Positions 8,818-15,455 of a stretch of DNA of 19,089 nucleotides are shown piece after piece (position 1 is the stretch's first letter; the number at the start of each line of letters is the position of its first letter). The DNA comes from an uncultured Actinomycetes bacterium (GTDB taxonomy: Bacteria; Actinomycetota; Actinomycetes; Nanopelagicales; Nanopelagicaceae). The translations under genes and the position numbers were made by a program. Under the pieces are notes generated by a model that saw only the letters and a program-made list of their open reading frames with translations, did not search any database and was not told the DNA's origin. The stretch spans positions 1-19,089 of the forward strand of contig CAIUHY010000114.1 in NCBI GenBank assembly GCA_903899145.1. The letters run 5' to 3'.

Positions 8818-8836
8818 AATAAATTATTTAATAAAT
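8806..8836 (+). repeat. AT-rich tract with inverted and direct repeats upstream of the ftsZ promoter
   Basis: AATTTATT (8806-8813) and AATAAATT (8818-8825) form a perfect 8-bp inverted repeat around TCGT. AATAAAT also occurs twice as a direct repeat (8818-8824 and 8830-8836). The tract ends about 11 bp upstream of the candidate -35 box, where an UP-element-like stretch or a regulator site could lie. Short repeats arise easily in AT-rich DNA, so function is unproven. Confidence 0.4.
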
Positions 8837-8847
8837 CGTGTCGGTCA

Positions 8848-8876
8848 TTGATAGACAGAGCGCTGAGTCCTAGTTT
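8848..8876 (+). promoter_or_regulatory. Candidate sigma-A-type promoter for ftsZ
   Basis: TTGATA (8848-8853) and TAGTTT (8871-8876) are separated by 17 bp, matching the -35/-10 layout of primary sigma factor promoters (TTGACA / TAnnnT). It lies in the only gap of more than 100 bp inside the plus-strand cluster, about 65 bp before the ftsZ start. Actinobacterial ftsZ commonly has its own promoters. Assigned by eye. Confidence 0.45.
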
Positions 8877-8927
8877 TACGCATCAGAATTCAACGTGCTT
8901 TAACTCTCAAGTAGAGATTTAGGGTCC

Positions 8928-8933
8928 AAGGAG
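8928..8933 (+). promoter_or_regulatory. Strong ribosome binding site of ftsZ
   Basis: AAGGAG lies nine bases before the GTG at 8943 and is the clearest Shine-Dalgarno in the cluster. It fixes the ftsZ start and suggests independent, high-level translation, unlike the coupled mur genes upstream. Confidence 0.8.
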
Positions 8934-8942
8934 AGGCATACC

Positions 8943-10097
8943 GTGGCTACACCACAGAATTATCTAGCAGTTATTAAAGTCGTCGGGATTGGTGGCGGCG
9001 GAGTTAATGCTGTTAACAGAATGATTGAAGCCGGTCTTAAAGGTGTTGAGTTCATTGCAATAAATACAGATGCACAACAACTCATCATGAGTGATGCAGA
9101 TGTGAAATTAGATATTGGTCGTAAATCAACTCGCGGTCTTGGCGCAGGTGCTGCGCCAGAAGTTGGTCGTCAAGCCGCACTTGATCACATGGATGAAATT
9201 GAAGAAGTTCTTCGCGGAGCAGATATGGTTTTTGTCACTGCTGGTGAAGGTGGAGGAACGGGAACTGGTGGAGCACCGATAATTGCAAAGATTGCAAAAG
9301 ATCTAGGAGCACTGACTGTTGGTGTAGTTACAAAGCCATTTTCATTTGAAGCAAAACATAGAACGGCTCAAGCAGAGGTTGGAATTGAACTTTTGCGCGC
9401 TGAAGTAGATACTCTCATTGTTATCCCCAATGATCGTCTACTTGCAATTTCTGATCGCTCGATTACGGCAGTTGAAGCATTTAGAAGTGCTGACCAAGTG
9501 TTGCTCTCTGGAGTGCAGGGAATTACAGATTTGATTACCACCCCTGGTCTTATCAACTTGGACTTTGCAGACGTGAAGAGCGTTATGGAAGGTGCAGGCT
9601 CTGCGCTTATGGGTATTGGCTCTGCTCGCGGCGAAGCTCGTGCTACCCGCGCAGCTGAGTTAGCTATCTCTAGCCCACTTCTTGAAGCTTCTATTGATGG
9701 CGCTCGTGGCGTACTACTTTCAATTGCAGGTGGATCTGATCTTGGTTTATTTGAACTCAGTGAAGCTGCAGAGCTGGTTGCAAAGTTTGCTCACCCTGAT
9801 GCAAATATCATTTTCGGAACAGTAATCGATGACGCTCTCGGTGATGAGATCAGAATTACTGTTATTGCTGCAGGCTTTGAAGGTGGTGCACCAAAGCGTG
9901 TTTCGATGCCATCAATTGATGCCAGTGTTCTCAATGGCATTGCAAATCCAATTGCGAATAATGACCCAATTGCAGTGGCCTTAGACCTAGGGCTTCAAGA
10001 AGACACCCAAGAAGTGCCTGTTGCCTCAAGGCGCCGAATTACTTTTGAAGAATTGGTGAGCGAAGACGAGATAGACGTTCCTGACTTTATGAAGTAA
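8943..10097 (+). CDS. ftsZ: FtsZ, tubulin-like division GTPase
   Basis: Forms the cytokinetic Z ring at mid-cell and recruits the divisome. It has 384 residues from a GTG start set by AAGGAG at 8928-8933. The GTP-binding domain has IGGGGVNAVNRM (17-27), NTDAQQL, the tubulin signature GEGGGTGTGGAP (101-112) and the T7 synergy loop NLDFADVKSVM (205-215), which completes the active site of the neighbouring subunit. A variable linker leads to the C-terminal tail ending DVPDFMK, the actinobacterial form of the partner-binding peptide; SepF, encoded three genes downstream, is the likely partner because no ftsA is present. pgeF starts directly after the stop. Expression probably comes from the promoter in the preceding 145-bp gap as well as from read-through. 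Confidence 0.98.
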   Translation: MATPQNYLAVIKVVGIGGGGVNAVNRMIEAGLKGVEFIAINTDAQQLIMSDADVKLDIGRKSTRGLGAGAAPEVGRQAALDHMDEIEEVLRGADMVFVTAGEGGGTGTGGAPIIAKIAKDLGALTVGVVTKPFSFEAKHRTAQAEVGIELLRAEVDTLIVIPNDRLLAISDRSITAVEAFRSADQVLLSGVQGITDLITTPGLINLDFADVKSVMEGAGSALMGIGSARGEARATRAAELAISSPLLEASIDGARGVLLSIAGGSDLGLFELSEAAELVAKFAHPDANIIFGTVIDDALGDEIRITVIAAGFEGGAPKRVSMPSIDASVLNGIANPIANNDPIAVALDLGLQEDTQEVPVASRRRITFEELVSEDEIDVPDFMK

Positions 10098-10724
10098 ATG
10101 GCGCGTATTTTTTTCACATCACGGCCTTTCGGAGATATGAAGACGCCAAAAGCACGAAACTCACTTCAAAGTGCTTTGTGTCTACAAAGTCTTGCTTTTA
10201 TGGAGCAGACACATAGTGACGTTATTGAAGTTATTCAAGGCGCGGGTAGTGAACCTTCGGCAGATGCCCTTGTAACTACCACAAGAGGTATGGGAATAGC
10301 GGTACTTGTTGCTGATTGCATTCCACTGCTGCTTTTTAGTGAAAAGGCAGTCGCTGCAGTTCACGTAGGGCGTAAGGGGGTGCTAAACAAAATTGCGGTC
10401 AAGACTGTAGAGAAAATGAGGAGCCTTGAAGCAGGCAAGATATCTGCAGTGATCGGACCTTCAATTTGTCGCAATTGTTATGAAGTTTCGCCTGAAATGT
10501 ATGAGCAAATCACACAAGTTGTGCCAGCAAGTGCCACAACCAAGAAGCTTCACGCACTTGACCTCAAAGCTGCTCTCAGCGATCAACTTGCATACCTGTC
10601 GGTTAAAGTAAAGGATTTGCAGCTCTGCACTCTCTGCTCAGTTAATCAATCTGGAAAGAGTGATTACTTCTCCTATCGGGGTGGAGATAAATCTGCTCGG
10701 ATGGCTGGAGTAATTTCTTTATGA
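10098..10724 (+). CDS. pgeF: PgeF/YfiH (YlmD) family multicopper-oxidase-fold protein
   Basis: Member of the DUF152/LACC1 family. E. coli PgeF (YfiH) edits peptidoglycan precursors by removing misincorporated L-Ser from UDP-MurNAc-Ser, and human LACC1 has purine nucleoside activities, so the exact reaction here is inferred. It has 208 residues, shorter than the roughly 240 common in the family; the N-terminal part that usually carries an N-L-G-x-H-V-G-D-D-like stretch is degenerate or shortened. The core is intact: MEQTHSDV (His39), ADALVTT, VADCIPLLL (Cys74), AAVHVGRKG (His89), IGPSICRNCYEV, and a C-terminal YFSYRGGDKSARMAGVI. The His/Cys/His set is the expected metal-binding site. It begins immediately after ftsZ and overlaps yggS by ATGA, the conserved actinobacterial and Firmicute order (ylmD-ylmE). 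Confidence 0.92.
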   Translation: MARIFFTSRPFGDMKTPKARNSLQSALCLQSLAFMEQTHSDVIEVIQGAGSEPSADALVTTTRGMGIAVLVADCIPLLLFSEKAVAAVHVGRKGVLNKIAVKTVEKMRSLEAGKISAVIGPSICRNCYEVSPEMYEQITQVVPASATTKKLHALDLKAALSDQLAYLSVKVKDLQLCTLCSVNQSGKSDYFSYRGGDKSARMAGVISL

Positions 10725-11413
10725 GCAGCGAGCGAAAAGAAGAACTCGCAGAGAATTTAAGGAAAGTAAAAGATCGGATTGCCGATGCGGCTAGCGATTC
10801 AGGTAGAAAGATTGATGAGATAACCCTCGTGGTTGTAACTAAGACCTTTCCTGTAAGTGACACGCAGATTCTCCATGAGCTAGGCGAGCGCAATTTTGGT
10901 GAAAATCGCAATGAAGAGGGATTGGCCAAGAAAGAGCTTGTAGACCCACATGCAATATGGCACTTCCAAGGGCAGATCCAAAGCAAAAAAATTCGCCATA
11001 TTACCCAGTGGGCAAATGTTATTCATTCGTTGGATTCAGTCGATCATGCTCAAAAATTTGCTCATGCGGAGAATGTAAAAGACCTTAAGTTTTTCCTTCA
11101 AGTAAACCTCGAGCCATCTCGTGACGATCGGGGAGGAGTCAGTATCGCCAGGCTTCCAGATTTCCTTGACGAGGTTGCTGCTCTTGGAAGTATCAACATT
11201 ATTGGCTTCATGTCGGTAGCTCCACTTGGCGTTGACCCAAAAGAGGCATTTCAAGAAGTTGCCAAAGCTAAGAATTTGGCCCAGAAAAATTACCCATCAA
11301 TTACTCAGTTATCCATGGGCATGAGTGGAGACTTTGAAGAAGCGATTAAATGTGGTGCGACACATATTCGTATAGGTAGCTCAATCCTCGGATCTAGACC
11401 CGCACAAGCCTAA
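10721..11413 (+). CDS. yggS: YggS/YlmE family PLP-binding protein (PLP homeostasis protein)
   Basis: Single-domain TIM-barrel protein that binds pyridoxal phosphate without a known catalytic reaction and buffers PLP and amino-acid metabolism. It has 230 residues, normal length. Family motifs: LVVVTKTFPV with the PLP-binding lysine at 41, LGERNFGENRNEEGLAK (54-70), WHFQGQIQSKKI, LQVNLEPSRDDRGG, and the phosphate-binding end LSMGMSGDFEEAIKCGATHIRIGSSILGSR. The ATG at 10721 overlaps the pgeF stop, with GGAG about ten bases upstream. It lies in the conserved ftsZ–pgeF–yggS–sepF block. No oddity seen. Confidence 0.95.
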   Translation: MSSERKEELAENLRKVKDRIADAASDSGRKIDEITLVVVTKTFPVSDTQILHELGERNFGENRNEEGLAKKELVDPHAIWHFQGQIQSKKIRHITQWANVIHSLDSVDHAQKFAHAENVKDLKFFLQVNLEPSRDDRGGVSIARLPDFLDEVAALGSINIIGFMSVAPLGVDPKEAFQEVAKAKNLAQKNYPSITQLSMGMSGDFEEAIKCGATHIRIGSSILGSRPAQA

Positions 11414-11423
11414 ACTTCTACCT

Positions 11424-11885
11424 ATGGCTAACGTATTCAAAAAAGCAGCGAATTATCTCGGCTTAGCCGAGGACGATGAAGAGTTCAGTGCAATCCCAGC
11501 GGTTCCTGAGACACGTCGTAGCGTGCGAGCGGTTGCACAAACTGCGACAGCCCGTCCAACATTTACGCAAGTTTCACATCCGGCTCAGCAAGAAGTATTG
11601 CCTGTAATGGACCAAATTTTCACAATTCATCCACGTTTCTATAATGAAGCACGTGTTGTTGGTGAGCGTTATAGAGAAGGTCAACCAGTTCTTATGAATC
11701 TTACCGATATGGATGAGTCGGAGCGTAAGCGACTTGTTGATTTTGCATCTGGTTTGGTTTTTGGACATCACGGGAGTATTGAGCGAGTTACGTCAAAAGT
11801 ATTTCTTTTGACACCGCCAAACGTTCGAGTGAGTACTGAGAATAAGACTGCAGCAGCCGAAGCAAGCTTCTTTAACCAAAGCTGA
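11424..11885 (+). CDS. sepF: SepF, FtsZ-bundling membrane anchor
   Basis: Cytoplasmic division protein that polymerises, binds the FtsZ C-terminal tail and tethers it to the membrane through an N-terminal amphipathic helix. It is the FtsA substitute in actinobacteria. It has 153 residues: MANVFKKAANYLGLAEDDEE is the likely membrane helix, followed by an acidic and then Pro/Thr-rich linker (about 20-60) and the SepF core (about 61-135: DQIFTIHPRFYNEARVVGERYREGQPVLMNLTDMDESERKRLVDFASGLVFGHHGSIERVTSKVFLLTP). It follows yggS by ten bases with no clear Shine-Dalgarno. Confidence 0.95.
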   Translation: MANVFKKAANYLGLAEDDEEFSAIPAVPETRRSVRAVAQTATARPTFTQVSHPAQQEVLPVMDQIFTIHPRFYNEARVVGERYREGQPVLMNLTDMDESERKRLVDFASGLVFGHHGSIERVTSKVFLLTPPNVRVSTENKTAAAEASFFNQS

Positions 11886-11908
11886 TTTCTTTTTACGGGA
11901 GTTAGCAC

Positions 11909-12193
11909 ATGACATCATTTGGACTTATTCTTGGGTGGATACTTCAAGTATTTCTGATTGCACTCTTTGCAAGAGTTATTCTTGATTACGTTCGCATGTT
12001 CGCCCCGCAATGGAAACCGCGTGGAATTGTTCTCGGACTGGCTGAAGCAGTCTATGGAATTACAGATCCAATTATGCGTTTCGTTCGACGCTTTATTCCA
12101 CCACTTCGACTTGGCCCAGTGGCAGTTGATTTATCTTTTATTTTAGTCTTTATCGTTACTCAAATACTTATTTCGCTAGTTCGCTCTCTTTAA
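11909..12193 (+). CDS. yggT: YggT/YlmG family small membrane protein
   Basis: Small integral membrane protein of 94 residues with two hydrophobic hairpin segments (about 5-30 and 70-92) separated by the conserved loop YGITDPIMRFVRRFIPPLRLGPVAVDLS. The family is linked to division and nucleoid or membrane organisation in bacteria and plastids, but no biochemical activity is known. The ATG at 11909 has GGGAG eight bases upstream. Its last 18 bases overlap the end of the convergent ileS. In most actinobacteria divIVA (wag31) follows; here it does not. Confidence 0.93.
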   Translation: MTSFGLILGWILQVFLIALFARVILDYVRMFAPQWKPRGIVLGLAEAVYGITDPIMRFVRRFIPPLRLGPVAVDLSFILVFIVTQILISLVRSL

Positions 12194-15100
12194 AGATAGT
12201 CCTAAAGCGATTTCATTGCTTCCTGCAGGCAGTGATTTATTTTCGATAATTGAAACCGCAAGAACTTCATCAGAAATTTCTTTAGAGTACTTATTGATCG
12301 CTTGAGCCATTTCACTGCTCCCAGACCATTCCACAATAATCCGATCTGAGATATCAAATCCAGAATTTTTACGCTCCTCTTGAATGCTGCGAATGACTTC
12401 TCGCATTAAGCCAGCTTCAATAAGTTCAGGAGTAAGAGTTAAATCAAGTGCAAGGCTTTCACCCGAGTGGCTTGCTACTGACCAACCTTCTTTAGGGGTC
12501 TCTGTAATAACAAGATCTTCTTCAGTAATCTGCGCAGAACTTGTTCCATATGTAATCTTTGCTTGTCCATTACTTCGAACTTCTCGAACTAGCGCTGTGG
12601 CATCTGAATCGGTGACTGCCTTGGCGATTTCCTGAACATCTGCGCCATATCTTGCACCAATAGTTCTAAAGTTTGCTTTTATTGAAACATTGGCTAAATC
12701 TTCATTTTCACTTGAGAGTTCTTCGAGTGAGAGCACATTGAGCTCTTCAGCAACGTGTGAGCGAATCTCAGCGTCCATCACTTTCCAGCCTGTGGCAGCA
12801 ACCAATGCTCTGGCAAGTGGTTGACGGATCTTTATCTTGGATTCTGCTCGTGCTGAGCGACCGAGTTCAACTAGGCGGCGAGAGAGTGCAACGGAAGTAG
12901 ACAACTTCTCATCGATTACGGAAGTCTCAAATGTTGGAAATGAGGTCAGATGGACAGACTCGTGTGAACTGGCTTCACCTGCACGAACCAGCACTTGCCA
13001 GACATGTTCTGTTATGAATGGGACCATTGGCGACATGAGTTGAGTAAGAGTTTTAAGGCAAGTGAAGAGGGTTTCAAGCGCCGCACTTTCACCAGCCCAG
13101 AAGCGTCTACGAGAGCGGCGCACATACCAATTAGATAAGTCATCGATAAATACTGCAAGTAATCGTCCTACTTCTTGGGAATCAAAAGATGCATATGCAC
13201 TATCAACATCTCTCACGAGTGCGTTGAGCTCAGAGGTAATCCATCTGTCCATAGTGACATCTGACTTCTTAGTTGATGTTGGTAGAACAAAGTTTGCTGC
13301 ATGAGCATATAAAGTGAAGAAGGAGACCGTGTTCCAATAAGTAAGAAGTGTCTTTCGTACAACATCTGAGAGTGCTTCATGACCAACCCGGCGGGCGCTC
13401 CAAGGGGAGCCTGCTGCAAGCATGTACCAACGAACGGCATCTGCTCCATGTTGATCCATGAGTGGAATTGGCTGCAATACATTTCCAAGATGCTTGCTCA
13501 TCTTGCGTCCATCTTTATCCAAGATGTGACCAAGGCAAAGTACGGTCTTATAAGAACTTTCATCAAAGACTAAAGTTCCAATGGTCATGAGTGTGTAGAA
13601 CCAGCCCCGGGTCTGATCAATTGCTTCGCAGATGAAGTCCGCTGGGTATGACGATTCAAATTCTTGTTTGGAACCTTCTTTATGTGGGTAACCCCATTGA
13701 GCAAAAGGCATCGATCCTGAGTCATACCAACAGTCAATGACTTCTGGCACCCGGTTCATTGTCTGAGAGCAGGTAGGACATGGGAAAGTGATGTCATCGA
13801 CATATGGCCGATGTGGATCTGTCTTTGAGAGTTCTTTGCCAGTAAGAGTAGAGAGTTCTGCAAGAGAGCCAACACAATAAAGATGATCATCTGGGCAACG
13901 CCACAAAGGAAGAGGGGTTCCCCAATAACGGTTTCTAGAGACTGCCCAGTCGATGTTGTTTTCAAGCCAATCACCATATCGACCCGTCTTGATGGTTTCT
14001 GGGTGCCAATCTGTTTTGGCATTTTGAGCGATCAGTTCATCTTTAATTGCAGTAGTGCGGATATACCAGGAAGGTTGTGCGTAATACATAAGGGGTGTGT
14101 GGCAACGCCAGCAATGTGGGTATGAGTGCTCAAATTGAAGTTGGCGATAAAGAACTCCACGGGATTTGAGTTCCCTAATAAGAATTTTGTCAGCATCTTT
14201 GAAAAATACTCCACCCACAAGAGGGGTCTCCGCCTTGAATGTTCCATCTGTTGCCATTGGGTTTACAACAGGTAGCCCATATTTACGGCAAACAAGTAAG
14301 TCATCGGCTCCGAAAGCAGGTGACTGGTGGACTATTCCAGTCCCATCTTCAGTTGTGACGTAATCAGCAAGAACTACAAAATGGGAATCAGGGATTTCAA
14401 TCAAATCAAGTGGACGCTTATATGTGATCCGCTCAAGATCGCTGCCAAGGAATGTGGCAATTACTTTCCGCTCTTCTCCTAGAACGTGTGCAAGGGGAGC
14501 CGCAACAACAAGGCGCTCTACTTTCTCATCAGTAGTAACTTCGCAGACTTCATAAGTAACTTTAGGATTTACTGCAATTGCAGTGTTTGATACCAAAGTC
14601 CAAGGGGTTGTTGTCCATACCAAGAATGAAGCGTTGAGCTCTGCAAGCTTTCCTGAAGTTGCTGGGAAGCGAATATAAACAGAAGGATCTTTAACGGTTT
14701 CGTATCCTTGGGCTAATTCATGATCCGATAAGCCAGTGCCGCACCGTGGACAATATGGTGCAACACGGTGATCTTGAACGAGTAATCCTTTTTTCCAAAT
14801 TTGCTGTAGTGACCACCACACACTTTCAATATATTCAGGTGACATGGTCCAGTAGGCCTCATCAAAATCGACCCAGAAACCCATACGACGTGTCATGGAA
14901 GTAAATTCATCCACATGACGCTGTACTGATTCGCGGCACTTATCATTAAATGCAGCGATACCATATTTTTCAATATCGCCTTTGCCAAAAAAACCAAGTT
15001 CTTTTTCAACTGCAATTTCAACAGGTAATCCGTGGCAGTCCCAACCTGCTTTGCGAATAACTTGATGGCCTTTCATCGTTTGATAGCGCGGAAATAAATC

Positions 15101-15316
15101 TTTAAATACACGGGCCTCAATGTGATGAGTTCCAGGTGAGCCATTTGCAGTTGGGGGACCTTCATAGAATGTCCATCGCGGTGCACCGTCACGCGCTGAA
15201 ACTGATTTTTCAAAAATACTGTTCTTTTCCCAGAACTTTAAGATGTCCTGCTCGACAGATGGCAGGTCAATTTGCGGGGCAAGGGTGCGGAAGGATCCGT
15301 CAGACTTTTCGGCCAC
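12176..15316 (-). CDS. ileS: Isoleucyl-tRNA synthetase, type 2 with GTHH signature
   Basis: Class I aminoacyl-tRNA synthetase that charges tRNA-Ile, with an editing domain that removes misactivated valine. It has 1046 residues, full length for the long IleRS form. The GTG start at 15316 has AAGGGG (complement of 15322-15327) five bases upstream. The catalytic domain has PTANGSPGTHH (55-65), where the usual H-x-G-H is replaced by G-T-H-H (62-65). The CP1 editing domain has WTTTPWTL (234-241) and GTGIVHQSPAFGADD (325-339). The second class I signature is KMSKH (605-609). Zinc-type cysteine pairs appear at CPRC (189-192), CWRC (402-405) and CPTC (513-516). The C-terminal part after about 650 is the tRNA-binding helical bundle plus extension. 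The stop is TAG at 12176-12178, inside the yggT end. The sequence is of the type 2 (eukaryote-like) class. Confidence 0.96.
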   Translation of the reverse strand: MAEKSDGSFRTLAPQIDLPSVEQDILKFWEKNSIFEKSVSARDGAPRWTFYEGPPTANGSPGTHHIEARVFKDLFPRYQTMKGHQVIRKAGWDCHGLPVEIAVEKELGFFGKGDIEKYGIAAFNDKCRESVQRHVDEFTSMTRRMGFWVDFDEAYWTMSPEYIESVWWSLQQIWKKGLLVQDHRVAPYCPRCGTGLSDHELAQGYETVKDPSVYIRFPATSGKLAELNASFLVWTTTPWTLVSNTAIAVNPKVTYEVCEVTTDEKVERLVVAAPLAHVLGEERKVIATFLGSDLERITYKRPLDLIEIPDSHFVVLADYVTTEDGTGIVHQSPAFGADDLLVCRKYGLPVVNPMATDGTFKAETPLVGGVFFKDADKILIRELKSRGVLYRQLQFEHSYPHCWRCHTPLMYYAQPSWYIRTTAIKDELIAQNAKTDWHPETIKTGRYGDWLENNIDWAVSRNRYWGTPLPLWRCPDDHLYCVGSLAELSTLTGKELSKTDPHRPYVDDITFPCPTCSQTMNRVPEVIDCWYDSGSMPFAQWGYPHKEGSKQEFESSYPADFICEAIDQTRGWFYTLMTIGTLVFDESSYKTVLCLGHILDKDGRKMSKHLGNVLQPIPLMDQHGADAVRWYMLAAGSPWSARRVGHEALSDVVRKTLLTYWNTVSFFTLYAHAANFVLPTSTKKSDVTMDRWITSELNALVRDVDSAYASFDSQEVGRLLAVFIDDLSNWYVRRSRRRFWAGESAALETLFTCLKTLTQLMSPMVPFITEHVWQVLVRAGEASSHESVHLTSFPTFETSVIDEKLSTSVALSRRLVELGRSARAESKIKIRQPLARALVAATGWKVMDAEIRSHVAEELNVLSLEELSSENEDLANVSIKANFRTIGARYGADVQEIAKAVTDSDATALVREVRSNGQAKITYGTSSAQITEEDLVITETPKEGWSVASHSGESLALDLTLTPELIEAGLMREVIRSIQEERKNSGFDISDRIIVEWSGSSEMAQAINKYSKEISDEVLAVSIIENKSLPAGSNEIALGLSLKRAN

Positions 15317-15455
15317 GACTACCCCTTTACGCTTGTATGAATTAAGAGGGCGAGTCTAGCGCGGCAGAGTTGGTAAAACTGGGGGTTGGGTTCTAGCCTT
15401 CTGCCGCAGCATAAAGGGTTCGCCCGCAGGAAAAACTAGAGAAGCGAAAATCTAC
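15317..15455. promoter_or_regulatory. Divergent intergenic region between ileS and the TraR/DksA gene
   Basis: This 139-bp gap must hold promoters for both directions. On the plus strand, TTGGTA (15370-15375) and TAGCCT (15394-15399) with an 18-bp spacer make a plausible promoter. On the minus strand, TAGACT (complement of 15353-15358) is a possible ileS -10 without a good -35. I see no T-box-like leader for ileS, and the candidate leader would be only about 35-40 bases. Confidence 0.4.
15361..15407. repeat. 8-bp inverted repeat bracketing the candidate promoter
   Basis: GCGGCAGA (15361-15368) and TCTGCCGC (15400-15407) are perfect reverse complements, 31 bases apart. They sit directly outside the candidate -35 and -10 boxes of the downstream gene. 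This could be a paired operator or chance. Confidence 0.5.

Noticed and set aside
12176..12178. Possible reassignment of TAG to a sense codon
   Set aside because: ileS ends cleanly at TAG after the expected C terminus, so TAG appears to work as a stop here; two codons are too few to decide, and the murE case is better explained otherwise.
15317..15360. T-box riboswitch for ileS
   Set aside because: The leader available is too short and shows no T-box sequence; a direct promoter plus short leader fits better.
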